This document shows positions 1 to 10,408 of a stretch of 64,000 nucleotides of DNA, one piece after another. The notes under the pieces were generated by a model. It was not told the DNA's origin. It did not search any database and worked only from the letters and a program-made list of their open reading frames with translations. Where the stretch lies: contig NZ_QKWJ01000022.1 of assembly GCF_003353055.1 (NCBI RefSeq), positions 1-64,000 of the forward strand, given 5' to 3'. How positions within the stretch are numbered: the stretch's first letter is position 1; every line of letters starts with the position of its first letter. Source of the stretch: Cupriavidus lacunae (GTDB lineage: Bacteria; Pseudomonadota; Gammaproteobacteria; Burkholderiales; Burkholderiaceae). The translations under genes were made by a program, and so were the position numbers.

Positions 1-55
1 TCAAGAAAAGGCCTTCCGCCTGCTCAACGTCAGCCCCGTCGCCTGTACCCAGTAA
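1..55 (+). pseudogene. 3' end of an IS1634-like transposase (partial, cut by window edge)
   Basis: Reading frame 2 from the window edge gives 17 residues ending LLNVSPVACTQ, then TAA at 53-55. The ending resembles the C-terminus of the complete IS1634-family transposase at 53008-54747, which ends KAFALLGIDPACSQ, so this is probably the tail of a related but different IS copy. Only 18 codons are visible, so whether the full gene is intact cannot be told. The IS terminus should lie in the next 50-130 bases, but I could not identify the inverted repeat. Confidence 0.5.
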
Positions 56-247
56 TCGACTCGCTCGCGCGCACATAACCGTGCGAAATCAAAGCATTAG
101 CGCGCCACGAGCTCAAAGTTCGGACTAGACTGGACGTGGTCTTCGTCTGGCTGACCGGTCCCTCGCGACGGTGCAGCGCCAGGAAACAAAAAGGGCCGCC
201 CGAAGGCAGCCCTGATTGTTTGCGGCGCAATCGCCGGAACGTAAGAC
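56..247. other. intergenic stretch between IS remnant and ybiT
   Basis: No credible gene is seen. It should contain the right end of the IS whose transposase tail lies at 1-55, followed by the ybiT terminator at 187-213. The short open frames on both strands show no recognisable protein features. Confidence 0.4.
187..213 (-). terminator. rho-independent terminator of ybiT
   Basis: Read on the minus strand, a 9-bp stem (one G-T pair) with a TTCG tetraloop (192-213) is followed by a T run, seen as the A run at 187-191 on the plus strand. It lies 35 bases past the ybiT stop codon. Confidence 0.8.
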
Positions 248-1870
248 TCAGCCGTCGATACCCTGCGACTGCAGGTACTCGTCATACGTACCCAGGTAGT
301 CGCTCAGCGTGCCGTCCGTGCGCACTTCGATCACGCGCGTGGCCAGGCCACTGACGAACTCGCGGTCGTGCGAGACGAAGATCAGCGTGCCCTGGAACTT
401 GTCCAGCGCAATCTGCATCGACTCGATCGACTCCATGTCCATGTGGTTGGTCGGCTCGTCCAGCGCCAGCACGTTATGGCGGCCCAGCATCAGCTTGCCC
501 CAGATCATGCGGCCCTTCTCGCCGCCGGACAGCACCTTGACCGACTTCCGGATGTCGTCGGCCGAGAACAGCAGCCGGCCCAGCGTGCCGCGCAGCGAGG
601 TCTCGTCGTCGCCCGCCTGCGTCCACTGGCTCATCCAGTCCATCACGTCGCGATCTGCCGGGAATTCCTCGTACGTGTCCTGCGGCATGTAGCCGACGTT
701 GGCGTTCTCGGCCCACTTGACCGTGCCGCGGTCCACTTCCACGCCGCGCTGCACGCCGGTCTGCACCGCCCCGTTGAGCAGGCTGCGCAGCAGCGTGGTC
801 TTGCCCGCGCCGTTTTCGCCGATGATCGCCACGCGCTCGCCAGCCTGGATCGCCAGCGACAGGCTGTCGATGATCTTGCGGTCGTAGGTCTTGGTGATGT
901 TCTCCACTTCCACGGCCAGGTTGTGCAGCTTCTTCTCGAACTCGAAGCGGATGAACGGGTTCTGGCGCGACGACGGCTTGATGTCCTCGACCTTGATCTT
1001 CTCGATCTGCTTGGCGCGCGAGGTGGCCTGGCGCGCCTTGGACTTGTTGGCCGAGAAGCGGCGCACGAAGTCCTGCAGCTCGGTGATGCGCTCCTTGGCG
1101 CGCGCGTTGGCGGCCATCTGGCGCTCGCGGGCCTGCATCGACGCTTCCATGTAGTCGTCGTAGTTGCCCGGGTAGACCTTGAGCGTGCCGTAGTCCATGT
1201 CGGCCATGTGGGTGCAGACCGAGTTCAGGAAGTGGCGATCGTGGGAAATGATGATCATGGTGGAGTTGCGCTCGTTGAGCACGGTCTCCAGCCAGCGGAT
1301 CGTGTTGATGTCCAGGTTGTTGGTCGGTTCGTCCAGCAGCAGCACGTCCGGGTTCGAGAACAGTGCCTGCGCCAGCAGCACGCGCAGCTTCCAGCCAGGG
1401 GCGACGTCGCTCATATTGCCCTGGTGCTGGCTGGTGGGGATGCCCACGCCCAGCAGCAGTTCACCGGCGCGCGACTCGGCGGTGTAGCCGTCGTACTCGG
1501 CGTACTTGGCCTCCAGCTCGGCGGCCTTCATGTAGTCTTCGTCGGTAGCCTCGGGGTTGGCGTAGATGGCGTCCCGCTCCTGCGCGGCGCCCCACATCTC
1601 GGTGTGGCCCATCATCACCACGTCCAGCACGCGCATGTCTTCATAGGCGAACTGGTCCTGGCGCAGCTTGCCCAGGCGGATACCCGGCTCCAGCATGACG
1701 TTGCCCGACGACGGCTCGAGGTCGCTGCCGAGGATCTTCATGAAGGTGGACTTGCCGCAGCCGTTCGCGCCGATCAGGCCGTAGCGGTTGCCCTCGCCGA
1801 ACTTGACCGAGATATTCTCGAACAACGGCTTGGGGCCGAACTGCATGGTGATGTTTGCGGTAGAAAGCAC
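248..1870 (-). CDS. ybiT: ABC-F family ATPase, YbiT type
   Basis: A soluble ABC-F protein with two ATPase domains and no membrane part. Members bind the ribosome and modulate translation; the precise role of YbiT is not settled. From a GTG start at 1870 the protein has 540 residues. The first Walker A (GANGCGKS) is at about 34-41. The first domain carries a degenerate signature ([10 protein letters not shown]), as E. coli YbiT does. The second domain has GENGAGKT and LSGGEKGRM. Both have LDEPTN Walker B motifs. The linker between them is basic and rich in Ser, Lys and Arg. The frame stays open upstream to another GTG at 1933, but homology to YbiT begins at [11 protein letters not shown], so the 1870 start is preferred. 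An AAGG sits about 10 bases before it. Confidence 0.93.
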   Translation of the reverse strand: MLSTANITMQFGPKPLFENISVKFGEGNRYGLIGANGCGKSTFMKILGSDLEPSSGNVMLEPGIRLGKLRQDQFAYEDMRVLDVVMMGHTEMWGAAQERDAIYANPEATDEDYMKAAELEAKYAEYDGYTAESRAGELLLGVGIPTSQHQGNMSDVAPGWKLRVLLAQALFSNPDVLLLDEPTNNLDINTIRWLETVLNERNSTMIIISHDRHFLNSVCTHMADMDYGTLKVYPGNYDDYMEASMQARERQMAANARAKERITELQDFVRRFSANKSKARQATSRAKQIEKIKVEDIKPSSRQNPFIRFEFEKKLHNLAVEVENITKTYDRKIIDSLSLAIQAGERVAIIGENGAGKTTLLRSLLNGAVQTGVQRGVEVDRGTVKWAENANVGYMPQDTYEEFPADRDVMDWMSQWTQAGDDETSLRGTLGRLLFSADDIRKSVKVLSGGEKGRMIWGKLMLGRHNVLALDEPTNHMDMESIESMQIALDKFQGTLIFVSHDREFVSGLATRVIEVRTDGTLSDYLGTYDEYLQSQGIDG

Positions 1871-2143
1871 GTCTGGAACCTTGTCTGGAGATTGTGGCGC
1901 CGCGGCGCTGGCCGCGGCTTGCCGGTTTTGCACACGAGGCGCACCCCATGCCGCTCAGGGGCGGGCCTTGCCGGAGATGCATCGCGCTGGCCCGGAGTAT
2001 TCCGGCGGCCATGGCTGGCGATGCGGCACGGGCCGCGCCCGGTTCATGTGTGAACCCGGCAGGAAGTCAGGAAATAACCCTACATTCTATCATCCGGACG
2101 CATTCCTTGCGACCCGGACGCGCGGTATCGGGCCAACCGCCGC
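1871..2143. other. intergenic region upstream of ybiT
   Basis: Minus-strand genes lie on both sides. The region should carry the ybiT promoter, but no convincing sigma-70 promoter or terminator was recognised and no gene is supported. Confidence 0.4.
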
Positions 2144-3723
<1,580 letters not shown>

Positions 3724-4200
3724 TCAGTCCTGCGCCGGCAGCACGGCTGGTGCGCTGACTTCCGCCCAGCAATTGGGCGTTTCGAACAGCACCAGCCTGG
3801 TCAGCTGCAGGTGATGGCCGAAGCAGTCCTTGAACACCGGCGCCAGGATGTCGAATGCGACCTGTGCCAGGTTCTCGACCGTCGGGATCGCATCCAGCAC
3901 CACGGTCTTGTGTCCTTCCATCGATTGCAGGAAGTTCAGCAGCGCGGTGTCGCCACGATAGATCAGGAAGGCATGGTCCCACTTGTTGACCAGGTGCTCG
4001 TTGGCGAGCGCCTTGATGTCGCCGAAGTCCAGGATCATGCCGTCATCCGACGCGCCTTCGCGATGCAGGACCTCGCCCGACAGCGTCAGGTCCAGCCGAT
4101 AGCGGTGGCCGTGGATGTTGCGGCACTGGCCGCAGTGGTTCGGGATGCGGTGGCCGGAGTCGAACTCCAGCCGGCGGGTAATGGAAACTTGTTTGCTCAT
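3724..4200 (-). CDS. queD: 6-carboxy-5,6,7,8-tetrahydropterin synthase QueD
   Basis: Second enzyme of preQ0/queuosine synthesis: converts 7,8-dihydroneopterin triphosphate to 6-carboxytetrahydropterin. The 158-residue protein has the PTPS-family zinc histidines (His17, His30, His32 in NIHGH) and the upstream catalytic Cys26 (CRNIHGH). The frame is open further upstream, but the family's N-terminus (MSKQVSITRR) fixes the start at 4200. It lies between queE and tadA on the same strand. Confidence 0.94.
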   Translation of the reverse strand: MSKQVSITRRLEFDSGHRIPNHCGQCRNIHGHRYRLDLTLSGEVLHREGASDDGMILDFGDIKALANEHLVNKWDHAFLIYRGDTALLNFLQSMEGHKTVVLDAIPTVENLAQVAFDILAPVFKDCFGHHLQLTRLVLFETPNCWAEVSAPAVLPAQD

Positions 4201-4312
4201 GTGTACCGGCGCCATGCCAGCCGCCTGCGTTGGAACGGACGCTGCGCGCGCATCCGATGCCTGTATTGTGTACGTTTTGCCGCCCGTTGGGCGAGCGATG
4301 GATACCTGCCGC

Positions 4313-4948
4313 TCAGCGGATGCCCAGCAGCTTGTGGGTCTGCAGCGACAGCCGCCAGCGCGGATGGCGCTGGCAGAACGCCACCGCGGCGGCGGTATTC
4401 TCCCTCGCCAGCGGGCCATCCATGGCTTGCACCAGGAAATGGCGGAAATCAAGTTTCTCGTATGCGGCAAAGTCCTGCCCGTCCTGCGGGATCACCACCT
4501 TCAGCTCGTCGCCGCGCGTGACCACCAGTTCCGAGCCCATCTTCGGGCTGACACAGACCCAGTCGATACCCGGCGGCACGGCAATGGTGCCGTTGGTCTC
4601 GATCGCGATCTCGAAGCCTTGCGCATGCAGCGCGTCGATCAGTGGCGCATCGAGCTGCAGCAGCGGCTCGCCCCCGGTGCAGACCACCAGCGGCTTGCCG
4701 CCGGCGCCCTGCGGCCATTCCGAGGCGACCACCGCGGCCAGCTCTTCGGCGGTGCGGTACTTGCCGCCGCGAGTGCCATCGGTGCCGACGAAATCCGTAT
4801 CGCAGAACTGGCACACCGCGCTGGCACGGTCTTCCTCACGGCCAGTCCACAGGTTGCAGCCGGCAAAGCGGCAGAACACCGCGGCGCGGCCGGCGTTGGC
4901 GCCTTCGCCCTGCAGCGTATAGAAGATTTCCTTGACGGCGTAAGTCAT
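4313..4948 (-). CDS. queE: 7-carboxy-7-deazaguanine synthase QueE (radical SAM)
   Basis: Radical SAM enzyme that contracts 6-carboxytetrahydropterin to 7-carboxy-7-deazaguanine, the step after QueD. The 211-residue protein does not use the common CX3CX2C cluster motif. Its cysteines are C31, C46 and C49, a CX14CX2C arrangement described for Burkholderia multivorans QueE. TGGEP follows at about 115. The start at 4948 gives MTYAVKEIFYTLQGEG, the normal family N-terminus; the longer open frame upstream is not homologous. queE heads a minus-strand group queE-queD-tadA-ldcA. Confidence 0.95.
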   Translation of the reverse strand: MTYAVKEIFYTLQGEGANAGRAAVFCRFAGCNLWTGREEDRASAVCQFCDTDFVGTDGTRGGKYRTAEELAAVVASEWPQGAGGKPLVVCTGGEPLLQLDAPLIDALHAQGFEIAIETNGTIAVPPGIDWVCVSPKMGSELVVTRGDELKVVIPQDGQDFAAYEKLDFRHFLVQAMDGPLARENTAAAVAFCQRHPRWRLSLQTHKLLGIR

Positions 4949-5204
4949 GCGTGGGGGTCTCTCTGGGACCGTAAACGGACAATCGGCAGCGCTTTGCTGG
5001 CCGGGGTTCAGTAAAGGGTGGGCAGGGCCGGTGCCGGATCTCGCGTCTCGATGTGGACCGCAGGGTATCGATCGGGCGGCATTGCTGACGGCACGCACGG
5101 ATCTCATCCGTGCAAGGCTCCGGGCGCTGCCGGAGGGGCCGTCCTGGCCTGTCGCTGGCTGCGTCCGGCGCTGGACCGGACGTACTGCAAGTATACCAGA
5201 GGGC
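4949..5204. other. intergenic region upstream of queE
   Basis: 256 bases between the queE start and the end of the LysR gene, very GC-rich with several short self-complementary stretches. No preQ1 riboswitch-like hairpin and pseudoknot were recognised, and no gene is supported. Confidence 0.4.
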
Positions 5205-6131
5205 TCAGGGTTTTCGCTTAGCCGCCGCCGGGGCGCGGCCGGGCTCGCCTGCCAGGTTGGCGGCGAGGAAGTCCAGGAAACAGGCAATCCGTGCCGACAG
5301 CTGCGTATTCAGGTAATACACCGCGTGGATCGATTGCCGCACCTCCACGGTGTGGTCCACCAGCACCTGCACCAGGTCGCCCGCGCGGCGGTCGGCCTCG
5401 GTCATGAAATCGGCCAGGCACACCAGCCCCTGGCCCGCCAGCGCCAGGTGGCGCAGGGTTTCGCCGCTAGAAGCCGCCAGATGTGGCTGAATCGGCAGCT
5501 CCATGCCCGCTTCGGTCCGCAGGGGCCAGCGGTTCAGCGCCTCTGGCTGGGTGAAGCCCAGCAGCGTATGCCCGCCCAGGTCGGCCACGCCGCGCGGCCG
5601 ACCGTGCGCTTTCAGGTAAGCCGGGCTGGCCAGCACCCGCAGCCGCGAGGTGCCCAGCGCACGCGCATGCAGCGTCGAATCGCGCAGCGCGCCGATGCGG
5701 ATGGCCACGTCGGTGCGGTGCTCGATCAGGTCGATGATCTGGTCGTTGGTGTTCAGTTCCAGCTCGATGTCGGGATACAGGCGCCGGAACTCTCCGACCA
5801 GCGGCACCACCGCATGCAGCATGAACGGCGATGCCGCATTGACACGCAGCTTGCCGGCCGGCCGCTGGCGGCGCAGCGCCATCTGCTCCTCGGCAGTGTC
5901 GGCCGCGGCCAGGATGCCGCGCGCATGGGCCAGCATGGCGCCGCCCTCTTCGGTCAGTTCCAGCCGGCGCGTGGTCCGGCGCAGCAGCGTGGTTTCCAGC
6001 TTGTCTTCCAGGCGGCTCAGCGCGCGGCTGATGCCCGACACGGTCTGCCCGAGCTGGTCGGCAGCGGCCGTGATCGAGCCGCTATCGACCACGGCGACAA
6101 AGGCGGCGAGTTCTTCCAGGGTCAGCTTCAT
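5205..6131 (-). CDS. LysR-family transcriptional regulator
   Basis: 308 residues. The N-terminal winged helix-turn-helix (about 1-60, with SITAAADQLGQTVSGISRAL as recognition region) is followed by a periplasmic-binding-protein-like effector domain (about 90-295) and a short basic, Ala-rich tail. It is divergent from the MFS exporter at 6253, with 121 bases between start codons. This is the usual arrangement for a LysR protein controlling its neighbour, and the MFS-aldo/keto reductase pair is therefore the likely target (inference). The inducer is unknown. Confidence 0.9.
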   Translation of the reverse strand: MKLTLEELAAFVAVVDSGSITAAADQLGQTVSGISRALSRLEDKLETTLLRRTTRRLELTEEGGAMLAHARGILAAADTAEEQMALRRQRPAGKLRVNAASPFMLHAVVPLVGEFRRLYPDIELELNTNDQIIDLIEHRTDVAIRIGALRDSTLHARALGTSRLRVLASPAYLKAHGRPRGVADLGGHTLLGFTQPEALNRWPLRTEAGMELPIQPHLAASSGETLRHLALAGQGLVCLADFMTEADRRAGDLVQVLVDHTVEVRQSIHAVYYLNTQLSARIACFLDFLAANLAGEPGRAPAAAKRKP

Positions 6132-6133
6132 TC

Positions 6134-6148
6134 TTGAATTTTAGTCAA
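6134..6148. promoter_or_regulatory. candidate LysR-type operator
   Basis: The dyad TTGA-N7-TCAA has the T-N11-A form of LysR boxes and starts 3 bases upstream of the LysR start codon. A second dyad, ATCT-N5-AGAT, follows at 6151-6163. The position suits autoregulation and control of the divergent MFS gene. Seen in sequence; function inferred. Confidence 0.45.
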
Positions 6149-6252
6149 ATATCTTCTGCAGATCACCGGGTTTTTCTGCAAAAGCATCCACGGCACACTC
6201 CGCCCTGTTCCTGGTTCCTTTTGCCGTTGTTGCCCTTACCGGAGGCTGCATC

Positions 6253-7461
6253 ATGCCCATTGCCCTGTTCGCGCTGACCATCAGCGCCTTTGCCATCGGC
6301 ACGACCGAGTTCGTGATCGTTGGCCTGATCCCCACCATTGCCGCCGACCTGCACGTTTCCCTGCCGTCGGCCGGGCTGCTGGTCAGCCTGTATGCGCTCG
6401 GCGTCGCTGTCGGCGCGCCCGTGCTGACCGCACTGACCGGGCGCATTCCGCGCAAGCTGCTGTTGTTGTCGCTGATGGCGCTGTTCACGCTTGGCAACCT
6501 GCTGGCATGGAAGGCGCCCGGCTATGAATCGCTGGTGCTGGCACGCGTGCTGACCGGCCTGGCGCACGGCGTGTTCTTCTCGATCGGCTCGACCATTGCC
6601 ACCGGGCTGGTGCCGCGCGAGAAGGCCGCCAGCGCGATCGCCATCATGTTCACCGGCCTGACCGTGGCACTGGTGACCGGCGTGCCGCTGGGCACCTTCA
6701 TCGGCCAGCACTTCGGCTGGCGCGAGACCTTCCTGGCCGTCTCGGCGCTGGGCGCGGTGGCCTTTGTCGGCAGCCTGCTGTTCGTGCCGCGCACCATCGC
6801 GCACACCCCGCCGGCGTCGCTGATGCAGCAGGCCCGCGTGCTGGCCGAGCCGCGGCTGCTGCTGGTGTATGCCAAGACCGCGATCGGCTACGGCGGTTCG
6901 TTCATCCCCTTCACCTTCCTCGCCCCGATCCTGCAGGATGTGTCCGGCTTTGACGCCGGCGCGGTCGGCCTGGTGATGCTGGTGTATGGTGTCTCGGTTG
7001 CCGCCGGCAATATCTGGGGCGGCCGCCTGGCCGACCGCCACGGCCCGATCCCGGCGCTGAAGCTGGTGTTCCTGCTGCTGGCCCTGGTGCTGTTCGTGCT
7101 GACCTTCACCGCGCCGCACCGCTGGCTGGTGGTAGGGACCGTGCTGGCCTGGGGTGCCGTGGCCTTTGGCAACGTGCCCGGACTGCAGGTCTACGTGGTC
7201 AAGCAGGCGGAACGCTTCACGCCTGACGCCGTGGATGTGGCCTCGGGCCTGAACATCGCCGCCTTCAACCTCGGCATTGCCGGCGCGGCCTGGGCCGGCG
7301 GGCTGATCGTGACCCACCTGGGCCTGATGCAGACTCCGTGGATCGGCGCGCTGGTGGTGCTGGTGGCGCTTGCCCTGACCGAACTGAGCGGGCGCCTGGA
7401 CCGCGCCGCTGGCTTCGATGCCCGCAGCGGCGGTGTGCCGGCCAGCGCCATGACGCACTGA
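6253..7461 (+). CDS. MFS transporter, sugar-efflux/drug:H+ antiporter type (YdhP/AraJ-like)
   Basis: 402-residue inner membrane protein with about 12 hydrophobic segments and MFS signatures. The N-terminus (MPIALFALTISAFAIGTTEF) and the following IVGLIPTIAADL are typical of the DHA1 YdhP/AraJ/PbuE group. A GRIPRK loop follows TM2-3 and GGRLADRHG lies between TM8 and TM9. A strong GGAGG is 7 bases before the ATG. The gene is divergent from a LysR regulator and followed by an aldo/keto reductase 53 bases downstream, suggesting export or detoxification of a small metabolite. The substrate cannot be read from the sequence. Confidence 0.9.
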   Translation: MPIALFALTISAFAIGTTEFVIVGLIPTIAADLHVSLPSAGLLVSLYALGVAVGAPVLTALTGRIPRKLLLLSLMALFTLGNLLAWKAPGYESLVLARVLTGLAHGVFFSIGSTIATGLVPREKAASAIAIMFTGLTVALVTGVPLGTFIGQHFGWRETFLAVSALGAVAFVGSLLFVPRTIAHTPPASLMQQARVLAEPRLLLVYAKTAIGYGGSFIPFTFLAPILQDVSGFDAGAVGLVMLVYGVSVAAGNIWGGRLADRHGPIPALKLVFLLLALVLFVLTFTAPHRWLVVGTVLAWGAVAFGNVPGLQVYVVKQAERFTPDAVDVASGLNIAAFNLGIAGAAWAGGLIVTHLGLMQTPWIGALVVLVALALTELSGRLDRAAGFDARSGGVPASAMTH

Positions 7462-7514
7462 CCCGCACCTGGTACTGAAACTTCCCGAACACCCTGCAAG
7501 CTTAGGAGAACATC

Positions 7515-8315
7515 ATGCAGATTCCCGCCATCGGCCTCGGCACGTTCCGACTCAAGGGCCAGCAGGTCGTCGACTCGGTGCGCACCGGCCTGGAACTGGG
7601 CTACCGCCATGTCGACACCGCCCAGATCTACGACAACGAGGCCGAAGTCGGCCAGGCCATCGCCGCCAGCCGCGTGCCGCGCCAGGACCTGTTCGTCACC
7701 ACCAAGATCTGGACCGAAGCGCTGGGCCGCGACCGCCTGCGCGCCAGCCTGGAGCAGAGCCTGGAAAAGCTGCAACTGGACCAGGTCGACCTGACGCTGA
7801 TCCACTGGCCATCGCCCGGCGATGCGATCCCCGTGCAGGAATACATGGAGGCACTGGCCGAGGCGCGCGCCGCCGGGCTCACCCGCGCGATCGGCGTGTC
7901 GAACTTCACCATCGGCCACCTCAGGCAAGCCATCGATGCCGTTGGCGCCGACCAGATCGCCACGCAGCAGATCGAGATGCACCCGTTCCTGCAGAACCGC
8001 AAGCTGGCCGACTACACCCGCGCGCAGGGCATCCACATCACGGCCTATATGCCACTGGCCTACGGCAAGGTGATGCAGGACCCGGTGCTGCAGCGGATCG
8101 CGCAGGCGCACAGCGCATCGCCCGCGCAGGTGGCGCTGGCATGGCTGCTGCAGCAGGGCTACGCGGTGATCCCGTCGTCGACCAAACGCACCAACCAGGA
8201 GAGCAACCTGGCGGCGGCATCGCTGCGGCTGTCGGAACAGGAGCTGGCAGCCATTGCCGGACTGGACCGCGGCGAGCGGCTGGCCAACCCAGGCTTTGCG
8301 CCGAAGTGGGACTGA
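7515..8315 (+). CDS. dkgB: aldo/keto reductase, 2,5-diketo-D-gluconate reductase B type
   Basis: 266-residue NADPH-dependent AKR with the catalytic tetrad Asp34, Tyr39, Lys64 and His97 ([20 protein letters not shown]), GVSNF near 135 and the C-terminal [13 protein letters not shown] cofactor motif. It resembles E. coli DkgB (YafB), which reduces 2,5-diketogluconate and methylglyoxal. AGGAG lies just upstream. It is probably co-transcribed with the MFS gene and ends at a strong hairpin. Family firm, true substrate uncertain. Confidence 0.88.
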   Translation: MQIPAIGLGTFRLKGQQVVDSVRTGLELGYRHVDTAQIYDNEAEVGQAIAASRVPRQDLFVTTKIWTEALGRDRLRASLEQSLEKLQLDQVDLTLIHWPSPGDAIPVQEYMEALAEARAAGLTRAIGVSNFTIGHLRQAIDAVGADQIATQQIEMHPFLQNRKLADYTRAQGIHITAYMPLAYGKVMQDPVLQRIAQAHSASPAQVALAWLLQQGYAVIPSSTKRTNQESNLAAASLRLSEQELAAIAGLDRGERLANPGFAPKWD

Positions 8316-8337
8316 ACGCTGGCCCAGCCTGATGAAA

Positions 8338-8362
8338 AAGCCGGGCGCGAAGCCCGGCTTTG
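8338..8362 (+). terminator. rho-independent terminator between dkgB and DUF1993 gene
   Basis: A 9-bp perfect GC-rich stem (8338-8346 with 8352-8360), a GCGAA loop and flanking A and T residues. It is symmetric enough to serve both converging genes. Confidence 0.75.
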
Positions 8363-8382
8363 CCTTGTCTGACCTGCTCGGC

Positions 8383-8889
8383 TTACTTCAGCCCCAGGTA
8401 ATCACGCTTGCCGATCTGCACACCTTTGTGGCGCAAGAGGTCGTAGGCCGTGGTCACATGGAAGTAGAAGTTGGGCAAGGCAAAGCCCAGCAGGTAGGAC
8501 TTGCCGTCGAACCGCACCGGCCCCTGGCGCAGCTTCAGCTCGATCACGCGCTGTTCGCTGCCTTCCAGCTGCTCGGGCGTAATCTGCTCCAGAAATACGA
8601 TGGTGCGGGCGATGCGGTCCTCGAGCTCGGCAAACGTGGTTTCGGTATCGGCAAAGGAAGGTACCTCGATGCCCGCCAGCCGCGCGGCGCAGCTCTTGGC
8701 GGCATCGCTGGCGCGCTGCACCTGCGACGACAGCGGGTCCATATCGGCAATCAGCCGGGTCTGGATCAGGTCGGCCGGATCCATCCCCTGTGCCTGCGCA
8801 TATGCGGCGCCCTTGGCGAGGATCGCGTCGAGGTTGCCGAGCGCGCGGATAAACGGGGGAATCGAAACGTCGTACATCGAGATTGCCAT
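8383..8889 (-). CDS. DUF1993 family protein
   Basis: 168 residues, mostly helical, without signal peptide. The pattern MYDVSIPPFIRALGNLDAIL at the N-terminus and FYFHVTTAYDLLRHKGVQIG near the C-terminus is that of DUF1993, a family related in fold to the DinB/YfiT four-helix proteins. Biochemical function is unknown. AGGAGA precedes the ATG. It converges on dkgB across a shared hairpin and shows no sign of being in an operon. Confidence 0.85.
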   Translation of the reverse strand: MAISMYDVSIPPFIRALGNLDAILAKGAAYAQAQGMDPADLIQTRLIADMDPLSSQVQRASDAAKSCAARLAGIEVPSFADTETTFAELEDRIARTIVFLEQITPEQLEGSEQRVIELKLRQGPVRFDGKSYLLGFALPNFYFHVTTAYDLLRHKGVQIGKRDYLGLK

Positions 8890-9153
8890 GGGGGTCTCCT
8901 GTGCAGGGCTTGGCTGGCTTGTCTTGGTGGCTCAGGCATTCGAGCCGTACCGCAGCCGCGAGCATAGACCGGATCGGCATTCGCTGCCTGACCATGCCGG
9001 CATACCCACGGCGGGCAGCGGGATATCCCGCGACACCTCACCCACCGACGCCCGGAAGCGGCGCGCCGGCAGCGGGCAACCGACAACCGGCAACCTGATT
9101 TAACATATCCGGCCATCGCCCCGCCATCTTGCGGCCTTGTGGCCGCGCCCCAC

Positions 9154-9555
9154 ATGAACGCGCCGTTCCCTCTTCGCACGGAATGCCCGCCCGGCGCCTG
9201 CATCTGCGGGCGCGAAGCGCTGCTGAGTGACCCCAACGCCGACTTGCGCGTGCTGCGGCTCACCCGTGCCGAGGAAAAGCGGCTGGTCGAGCGGCTGGAA
9301 AGCCTGACCAGCCTGGCCGAACTGCAACGGATGGAAAGCCTGATGCAGACCCAGCTGGGCATCGTGCTGACCATTACCCCCAGCGCCCGCGGCGTGCGGA
9401 CGGTGCGCGGCATCAGCATCCAGGTGCAGGAGCAGCCCGGCCTGTGCCGCAAGATCCGCCAGTCGATCCCGGCCGCCATCCGCCGCAGCATGGAAGAACA
9501 TCCCGAGATCGCCTACGCGATCGTGGATGCCCACGACCTGCTGGGCGGAATCTGA
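9154..9555 (+). CDS. small hypothetical protein with N-terminal Cys motif
   Basis: 133 residues from ATG 9154; a GTG at 9139 would add five. Neither start has an obvious ribosome binding site. An N-terminal CPPGACIC cluster (three Cys within about eight residues) is followed by a charged helical region (LTRAEEKRLVERLESL) and a predicted alpha/beta C-terminal part (RGISIQVQEQPGLCRKIRQS). I do not recognise the family. The Cys cluster could bind a metal, but there are too few ligands to be sure. It converges with the DUF2239 gene, 23 bases apart. Coding likelihood is supported by codon use like that of its neighbours. Confidence 0.7.
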   Translation: MNAPFPLRTECPPGACICGREALLSDPNADLRVLRLTRAEEKRLVERLESLTSLAELQRMESLMQTQLGIVLTITPSARGVRTVRGISIQVQEQPGLCRKIRQSIPAAIRRSMEEHPEIAYAIVDAHDLLGGI

Positions 9556-9578
9556 TCTGAACGGGACCGCGGGTCGGT

Positions 9579-10199
9579 TCAGGCGTTGCTGTCCGCAAGG
9601 CGCAACGCATGCTCGCGGACATCTACCGGCCATACCGCAATCTGCTGCGCAAAGCCCGCCACATCGCCCGCGAACAGCGCCCGCGTGGCTGCCTCGAAGC
9701 CGGGCAAATCCCCCGCTATCGCCATCATGAAGTGATAGGCCCGCTCGCTCGCAAGGCGGCTGCGGTCCTTGTCGGCATTGTCGCGGCGCGCCTGCTCGAC
9801 CAGCTTGCGCAGGGCGACGGACGCCCCGCCCGGCTGGGCTGCCAGCCATTCCCAATGGCGCGGCAGCAGCGTCACCTCGCGCGATACCACGCCCAGCTTC
9901 GGGCGCCCGCGGCCTCGGGGCTCGGCCACATCCGCGGCGTCGTCGTTTTCGCCGTCCGGCTGCCGCCGGGATTCAAGCTGCGCCGCGCGTTCGGCGGTCC
10001 GCTCAAGGACTGCGGCTTCCGTCCCGCTGGTATCCAGGTCGATCGAGCGCCCGGTGCTGTCGTCGAACACCAGCACGGGGCCGCCCGCGCCAGCTTCTAG
10101 CGCGCGCTTGAGTGCCAGCGCATTGGCTGGCAGCGAGCCTGTGGCGATACGCCGGTGGCCGTCAAAGGTCGTGTAGTTGTGCAGCGTTGTGTTGGTCAT
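9579..10199 (-). CDS. DUF2239 family protein
   Basis: 206 residues from ATG 10199 (MTNTTLHNYTTFDGHRRIATG). The N-terminal part (about 1-60, containing VFDDSTGRSIDLD) and the C-terminal helical part (about 100-200, RGRPKLGVVSREVTLLPRHW and DLPGFEAATRALF) match the uncharacterised DUF2239 family. The RGRPKLGV motif with VTLLPRHWEWL resembles a ribbon-helix-helix-type DNA-binding segment, so a regulatory role is possible (inference). An 9+9 bp inverted repeat lies 33-69 bases upstream and could be its own operator. Confidence 0.85.
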   Translation of the reverse strand: MTNTTLHNYTTFDGHRRIATGSLPANALALKRALEAGAGGPVLVFDDSTGRSIDLDTSGTEAAVLERTAERAAQLESRRQPDGENDDAADVAEPRGRGRPKLGVVSREVTLLPRHWEWLAAQPGGASVALRKLVEQARRDNADKDRSRLASERAYHFMMAIAGDLPGFEAATRALFAGDVAGFAQQIAVWPVDVREHALRLADSNA

Positions 10200-10231
10200 G
10201 GGAATGCCCAGGGAAGATGACCCCAAAATAT

Positions 10232-10268
10232 TACCCGGATAAAATAAAATATCAATATCATCCGGGTA
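10232..10268. promoter_or_regulatory. inverted repeat upstream of DUF2239 gene
   Basis: TACCCGGAT at 10232-10240 and its exact complement ATCCGGGTA at 10260-10268 flank an AT-rich 19-base core. The dyad lies where the DUF2239 promoter is expected and is far more AT-rich than the surroundings. It is a candidate operator rather than a terminator, because it is upstream of the gene and has a long spacer. Confidence 0.5.
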
Positions 10269-10408
10269 TAAATCGCATGCCGCTTCGCCTTCCGTTCACC
10301 TGGGCTCCAGTTACCACCCATCCGACGTTGCCGCCAGGCGATCGGGCAGCCCAGGCCTGATCGCGCCGAACGTCGCTTGAGCACCAGAAGCATCCAATGC
10401 AACACTTT

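Noticed and set aside
4949..5204. preQ1 riboswitch upstream of queE
   Set aside because: No short C-rich hairpin with A-rich tail near the ribosome binding site could be recognised, and betaproteobacterial queE genes often lack one.
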